A stretch of DNA of 11,911 bases, from positions 1 to 11,911 of the forward strand of contig NAVB01005058.1 of the NCBI GenBank assembly GCA_002179805.1, read 5' to 3'. How positions within the stretch are numbered: the stretch's first letter is position 1; each line of letters begins with the position of its first letter. The position numbers were made by a program, and so were the translations under genes. The notes under the pieces were generated by a model that saw only the letters and a list, made by a program, of their open reading frames with translations, was not told the DNA's origin and did no database searches. Source of the DNA: Acanthamoeba lenticulata. Lineage: Eukaryota; Discosea; Longamoebia; Acanthamoebidae. Shown piece by piece: positions 7,049-11,911 of this stretch.

Positions 7049-10000
7049 TTACTTGGCGCCCCACGAGTACTTCCAGGAGAAGTCGACGTCATTGGAGACG
7101 CTGCCGCTCTCGGGGGTCATGGAGAAGAGAGCACTGGAGCTGCCGGGGGAGCCGGCCATGCCGTCCTCGCCCGTGACGCTCCCGCGTCGGAGGAACGAGT
7201 AGCTGGGCGTGCCCGGTGGCGTGTCGAGCGCCGAGGGCGACGACGTCCCGGGGAGCGACGAGAGGAAGGTGAGCGGCACGTGCATCACGTCCGAGGCGGA
7301 CGATCGCAGCGGCACCACCGGAGGTGATGCTCGTGAGGGCACGGACGGCGACGTGGTGGCCGCGGCGGTGGGCGTGGTGGCCGTTGAGGTGGATGGCGGC
7401 GCGGGGTCCGGTACGGGCGTCCAGGACTGGTAGATGGGGTTGATGTGCTTGGACGAGTGGCGCAGGAGGTAGGGGTCAAAGGGGAAGAAGGAATCGAGCT
7501 GGTTGGCGTTGCCGAAAATCGACTTGGTGGGCAGCACGAGCCGCTTGTTGCGCTCGAGCACGGCCCGCGCCGAGGGCAGCAGCCCACACATGTCGGCCGC
7601 GATCTTGAGGAACTCAGTCACCACCGTCGCCGCGCACAGCTTGAGCGGGTTGAGTCGCGACTGGAGCAGCGTGTCCAGGTTCAGCGTCGCGAACAGCGCC
7701 GCGCCCTCCTGTGATGGGCGGTGAGAGGTGAGCCAAAAGGGGTCGAGCAGGTTCTTGTGGTTGAAAGAGAAGCGAGGAAGCAGGAGGGAAAAAACGTTAC
7801 CGGCGTGCGGAGGGCGAGCTGTTGGTATTTGAAGCAGATGATGTAGAAGACGGCCTGGCACACTGCGTAGAAGACGCCGTGCACCTCGGCGTCGGGCATC
7901 GTCTCTCGGTGCTGCGCGCCGTACTCCACCGCCCACTGGCTCAACACTGCGCCACGACGCGGTGATGGTGGTTCAGGTGAGGCCGCGTGCACATGGAAGA
8001 AAAAACGGTAACACCAAGGGTGAGGATGTTACCTTGCAACGAGTCCCGGATAAGGTAGGTCGGGATGGTGGATCGGGCGACGAAGGAGCCCAGGTAGGCC
8101 GCACATGTTGCCCGCGTCATCTGGTGGTTGCCGACGTCCAGCACTTTGCACAGCAACGTGTCCACAAACACCTGCGGTTACGGCGAACGAGAAGAGAAGC
8201 GTGTGAGGACATCCTCAGCCCACGAAGCATGATGAAGGTGAACGAGGGGACGAAGGAGCGTACGTGGGCGTAGGAGACGTCCATGGCGCAGATGTAAAAC
8301 AGGAGGAACTGCACGTATTTGGACTTGTGCGTGCGGAGGATGAAGGACTCGAAGATCTGGAGGAGCATCCGGAAGAGGAGCTCCCGGTGCGTGGGGCTCC
8401 GCTGGCTCTCGCGGAAGATGAACGTGAAGAGGATGTCCATCAGCGCGTCCAGCTTAGTGCCCATGTCCGCCGCCTGCTCGGTCATTTCCATGTCGAAGAT
8501 GGCATCCTCATCCTCTTCATCCAGCGTCTCGATCTTAATCTCGACGTCAATTTGGAGGATATTCTTGATAGTGAGGGCGAGGATCGACGACTTGAGGACC
8601 TCGCAGTAGGACGCCACCTGGAGAATGTTGGACAGGTAGCATCGGTGGGTCTCCACGTCGAGGCGTTTGTGCGGGAAGTTGTGTTCGAGGATGTCCAACA
8701 GCACCGATGTGCTGCTTGGCACCAGCTCCTGTGTGACCACGAAGAAAAAGCAAAACACAAGATGAGCATACGAAGGTGACCCCAGAGAAAAGAGAAGAGA
8801 AAAAAAGAAGAAACGGAACGGGCGCGTCAGACGTTCATCTGAGTAATAATTGGAATGCTCACCGCCCTCCAAGAGGGCTCGTAAAATGTGCAATAAAAAG
8901 GTGTCATCATCGCGCCGCCCGCGTGGGAGTGGAGTAGAGGAAAGAAGAAGCAAAAAGAGGAGACGTACGAGAATGAGGGTGATGGTCTGGTGGAGGTGCT
9001 TCGATATCCGCTCCGTGATGACCAGATCGTACTTTTCGCCCTCTGCACGAGAAAGAGCACACGAACCGTTAGAGGTGGGCACGCGGAAAAGGGTAAAAAG
9101 AAAATAAAATGAAAAGAGGAAAAGGTGAAGAGAAAAGTGTGGGCTCGAGTCGGGCGGAGAGCAACGCCCAAAGGCAACAGAACGACTGGCCAGCTACCTC
9201 CTCCTACTCTTCTCAACGACGTACTCCTCGCTACCCACGCAACGAGGACCGAGGGTGACACCAACTACCAGCGCGCCACGATCCGCAACAGGAGCATGTG
9301 GGGGGAGGGGATGGTGGTGTGCATGGGCTTCTTCATCGGGCAAGAGAGGCGTTGTAGCGGCGGTTGGGGTGTGTGAGTTGGTGGATGAGCGGGACACATG
9401 CGCAGACGTGCGCGCGGAAACCACCAAGGACCGAGCCCGCATCGTGCACACGTCGCGACCCACAGCGCTGTGTGCACGTACGCGTGCGAGGTCCTGTCGT
9501 GGCGTTCGCGCGCAAGCCGAGCGCCAGTCGAACTCGAGTCCGAGTTTATTCCGCGTGACGCACGAAGCTGAGCCCGAATCACCGGTGCTCAAGCTTCGCC
9601 GCCAGCGGCCTTTGAGAAGCTTGCATCCGCCCGGTCCCGCTGGGAACAGCCCACCCGCCCCGCACGCAATCGACTCATCACACGGCGGAGCCGGTGATGA
9701 ACCGCGGCGATTGTGGCGTGATGGAGACAGTCCGAAGCTGGAAACGGAGGAGCAAGGTACAATTCGGCGGGGAGGTTTCGCTCATCGCTACTACCATCAC
9801 AACCGCCTTTCGCGCAAGGGGTATATGTAGATATAGATAACTGGAGGTGGAGCGCGACACACTTGACCCGTTGGGGTTCGGGCAAGCCCGTCAAGTGTGT
9901 CGTCCATCACCCCACTTGTGGGTTGGGGTTGCATGTGCGTAACGTAGCGCACGGCCGGGTGCCACGTTGCCCAGGATTCGTGTGCGACGCCGCGAGCGAG

Positions 10001-11207
10001 CTTGGAGGAGGGTTCAGACCCAACGACCGCACTCACTCGCAGGCGAACGCGACGTCCCTTGGAAGAGCAAGTGGTAGCCGTAGAGGGCGGATCCCAACAC
10101 ACGTGACGCTCATCGCACGCACAGCTGCTGATTATGGTGGTGGATGAAGCTTCAAGCGAAACGATCTGCTCACGGACGACGAGGTGGGAGAGGAGATCAA
10201 GGGAGCCCAACTGCTTCCACCACATGTGACACAGACGGGCAGAGGAGTGGAGGGTGGAGGGAGACGCGCGCGCACGATCGAGTGCCCAATCCCCCGCCTC
10301 ACTCTTTCGTGGACAATCACACACCTCGCACTCCCAAGATCGCGTCGCCGGGCGCATGGAACGCAACTACGGCACGACGGGTCGACCGCATGGGAAGAGA
10401 GGAGATGTGCCAAGTGCCACTCCAAGAAGCGCAGCAAGATCACTTCGGACATGAACCGACTCGAGAAGAGAGAAGCAGGAGGAATAGAGCGAAGGAGAGA
10501 GAAAATATAAAGAAGGTAGTGCGTACCAAGAGAGTTCGTTAACTTGCGCGGGAAAAAGTTGCGCGCGATCATTTGGAATACGGGAGCAATGTGGCAAACG
10601 TCAGAGGTAATCAAGTTGAGAACGAGGTTGGCGTAAGCCGCAACAATGTCCTGGACAGGGGATTAAGATTAAGTCAAAAAAGAAACAGACAACAAAAACA
10701 CCGAGATTTGAGTAGAGGGCTTACCTGCTCGGACGCCCAGTCAAAGGCATACAAAACGTTCAACAGGTCCTCGCAGTTCTGTGGCTTAATCATAGTCGCA
10801 TACTGCACAAACCACACACACGCCCCAGTGAAGGTCAACCAGCCGGCCTTAAGGCTGTAAAATCTTTACACTGCGGGGAAAAAGAGTTACTTGAGTGAGG
10901 GCCTGCAGCCACACAAGCGGGATCGTGATTGGCTGACTAATGTTCTGTGTACTCCGCAGCCCGCTCATGTTTTGAATTATGAAGACATAGCCGCGCTGAT
11001 CCCCCTGAAATGCGAGGAAAAAAAGGCGTCAGTTGGGATTTGACCAAATCACGAATGATTTGATTGAAGAAGGAGACGAACTTTAGCAAGGCCAGCAAAG
11101 GCAGCCTGCACAAGCTTCGAGTATTGTTCCAGTTGAGTTCCATTCACCGCGGGCGGCAACTGGTGTGCTGGGGCATTCACTATGGTCTGCCGAGCCGTTT
11201 TCATCAT
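7049..11207 (-). CDS. RRN3: RNA polymerase I initiation factor RRN3 (TIF-IA)
   Basis: RRN3 binds Pol I and brings it to the rDNA promoter; it acts in the nucleolus and is the growth-controlled step of rRNA synthesis. Nine exons (11207-11082, 11004-10891, 10847-10725, 10650-10527, 9042-8969, 8728-8264, 8171-8033, 7946-7801, 7708-7049) join in phase to 656 residues, against 651 in human. Signatures: LHQTITLIL-ELVPSS across the exon 5/6 junction; KNILQIDVEIKIE followed by the acidic segment LDEEDEDAIFDME (about 255-268); GTKLDALMDILF; RATCAAYLGSFVARSTIP; and FFPFDPYLLRHSSKHINPIY (about 511-530). The last 100 residues are a Ser/Thr/Pro-rich tail with RRGS and MTPES, plausible phosphosites. The acceptor of exon 3 is a weak AAG, and intron 4 is exceptionally long (1484 nt), but the phase 1 join across it rebuilds a sensible LTNSL-EGEKYDLV sequence. 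Confidence 0.93.
9043..10526 (-). other. Exceptionally long RRN3 intron 4 (1484 nt)
   Basis: The donor is GTACGC at 10526 and the acceptor CTCGTGCAG ends at 9043. The other seven RRN3 introns measure about 43-240 nt. Open stretches occur on both strands, but their translations are compositionally biased (Arg, Ala, His, Ser runs) with no family motif, so I call no nested gene. The interval contains purine-rich plus-strand tracts near both ends (about 9060-9145 and 10440-10510) and inverted repeats around 9855-9922. No tRNA, rRNA, transposase or long terminal repeat was seen. Confidence 0.75.
9855..9902. repeat. Perfect 13-bp inverted repeat (hairpin) in intron
   Basis: The arms 9855-9867 (CGACACACTTGAC) and 9890-9902 are exact reverse complements separated by 22 nt. 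The loop itself contains GGGCAAGCCC, which can form a small inner GGG/CCC stem. A second small palindrome, CCCACTTGTGGG-like, follows at 9911-9922. This could be a structured RNA element or a transposon-end remnant; no target duplication was found. Confidence 0.8.
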
Positions 11208-11565
11208 TTTGGCTGGTTTAGCCGAAGCTGCGGTATGAATTGATAGATCGACGCGTCGGAGAGATTAAAATCTGTTGTTTTTACAAGTTGTTCCTTCTCT
11301 CCTCACGCTGAGCAAGAGATATGGCTTGTCGGAGATCAGACGCGCTAAGGACCTCCGCCTTCCCAGTTGTTTCTCGACTTTTTCGTTTCGGAGAAGAAAT
11401 TGCTATTGAAATTCAATTTCAAACAGAAGAAAAAGGCTGCCTCTTTTGAGTTCTTTGCTTTTTGTTTTTTTGTTGATTTTTTGTATTGATTTCCAGGCGT
11501 AGGGCCACGCACAACACAGCCCACAAAAAGATCTCTCCTCGAGCACTTCTTCTTTTGGTGTTCCT
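11208..11565. other. Intergenic region between NOG1 and RRN3
   Basis: These 358 bp hold the 3' end of NOG1 and the promoter and leader of RRN3, both on the minus strand. The sense strand is A-rich just after the NOG1 stop (about 11440-11500), which may belong to its 3' UTR. An AT-rich inverted repeat, GAAATTG (11396-11402) against CAATTTC (11414-11420), lies in the middle. No coding sequence or clear TATA element could be assigned. Confidence 0.5.
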
Positions 11566-11911
11566 CTATCTCCTTTCGTTCTTGCCAATACCGCGCTTGC
11601 CGGAGAAGAGATGCTTGGGCTTGAGGTCGTAGACGTGCCGATCGGCCTCGCCCATACGGCCGTCCTTGTTGCGGGCGCGCTGAGCCTTCTTGGCCTTGAC
11701 TTCGACCTCGAGTTTCTGCCGCTTGTCGCGAAGACCCTCCTCCTGGGGCGTCTTGCTCCGCTGGCGTGACTTGGAGACCGCGGGGCTCTCCGATCGCGAC
11801 CGCTTGCGTCCTCGGCTCTTGCTCCGCGCTCGTTCCACGGCCGCGGTCGGGTCGATGCCCATGTCCTTAAGGTGGTCCTCGAACGCGTCCACCTTTAACT
11901 GTACAGTCGAA
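11566..11911 (-). CDS. NOG1: NOG1 (GTPBP4) nucleolar GTPase, C-terminal end
   Basis: NOG1 is an OBG-family GTPase that joins pre-60S particles in the nucleolus and helps rRNA processing. Only the C-terminus lies in the window; the GTPase domain is upstream, beyond the right edge. The last exon reads VDAFEDHLKDMGID, then an Arg/Ser/Lys-rich tract (RARSKSRGRKRSRS), then the family ending DLKPKHLFSGKRGIGKNERR and TAG at 11566-11568. The PKHLFSGKR block is the diagnostic C-terminal motif. The frame is open to about 11898 (LKVDAF); a CAG at 11901-11899 may be an intron acceptor, so the last bases of the window may be intronic. RRN3 follows 358 bp downstream in the same direction. Confidence 0.9.
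   Translation of the reverse strand, partial: STVQLKVDAFEDHLKDMGIDPTAAVERARSKSRGRKRSRSESPAVSKSRQRSKTPQEEGLRDKRQKLEVEVKAKKAQRARNKDGRMGEADRHVYDLKPKHLFSGKRGIGKNERR

Noticed and set aside
8264..8779. 171-residue plus-strand open frame antisense to RRN3 exon 6
   Set aside because: A shadow of the strongly conserved RRN3 coding exon; Asp/Glu/Leu-rich with no motif.
9255..9830. 191-residue plus-strand open frame in the RRN3 intron
   Set aside because: Compositionally biased (Arg, Ala, Pro, Ser) with no recognisable motif and no supporting splice structure; expected by chance at this GC content.
9855..9902. CRISPR repeat or transposon terminal repeats
   Set aside because: There is only one inverted pair, no repeated spacers, no transposase and no target-site duplication.
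9797..10366. 189-residue minus-strand open frame in the RRN3 intron
   Set aside because: Same bias, passes straight through the hairpin, and ends in an Ile-Tyr repeat from a simple TA-rich tract; no family resemblance.

Overview
The window looks like nuclear DNA from a GC-rich, intron-rich eukaryote, most likely an amoebozoan close to Acanthamoeba. The evidence is many short GT-AG introns (mostly 33-140 nt) with pyrimidine-rich ends, tight gene packing on both strands, an actin-bundling protein of the type described in Dictyostelium, and eukaryotic tRNAs, including a tRNA-Tyr with an intron at position 37/38. The genus is an inference; the spliced protein models were worked out by hand from reading frame, splice-site dinucleotides and phase.

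Layout from left to right. (1) <1-2135, +: the 3' part of a BAR-RhoGAP-SH3 gene, a regulator of membrane shape and Rho GTPases. (2) 2246-3070, -: a secreted Cys-rich protein that I do not recognise. (3) 3245-3317 and 3425-3519, -: tRNA-Asn(GTT) and intron-containing tRNA-Tyr(GTA). (4) 3639-4715, +: a 294-residue relative of the 34-kDa calcium-regulated actin-bundling protein, without a recognisable EF-hand loop. (5) 4842-5446, +: a four-exon, 122-residue orphan protein. (6) 5563-6391, -: a secreted protein with a netrin/TIMP-like (NTR) pattern. (7) 6553-6882, -: a small protein with a DUF2256-type Cys4 zinc-binding motif. (8) 7049-11207, -: RRN3/TIF-IA, the RNA polymerase I initiation factor, nine exons and 656 residues, with one 1484-nt intron. 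(9) 11566->11911, -: the C-terminus of the 60S assembly GTPase NOG1.

Two themes stand out. The right end holds two ribosome-biogenesis genes in the same orientation (NOG1 then RRN3), and two tRNA genes lie elsewhere in the window, so several parts of the translation apparatus sit close together. The left and middle hold cytoskeletal genes (RhoGAP, actin bundler) alternating with two unrelated secreted Cys-rich proteins. Nothing suggests an operon, prophage, CRISPR array or transposase. The least explained DNA is the 1484-nt RRN3 intron (9043-10526), which contains a perfect 13-bp hairpin and has no convincing coding content.
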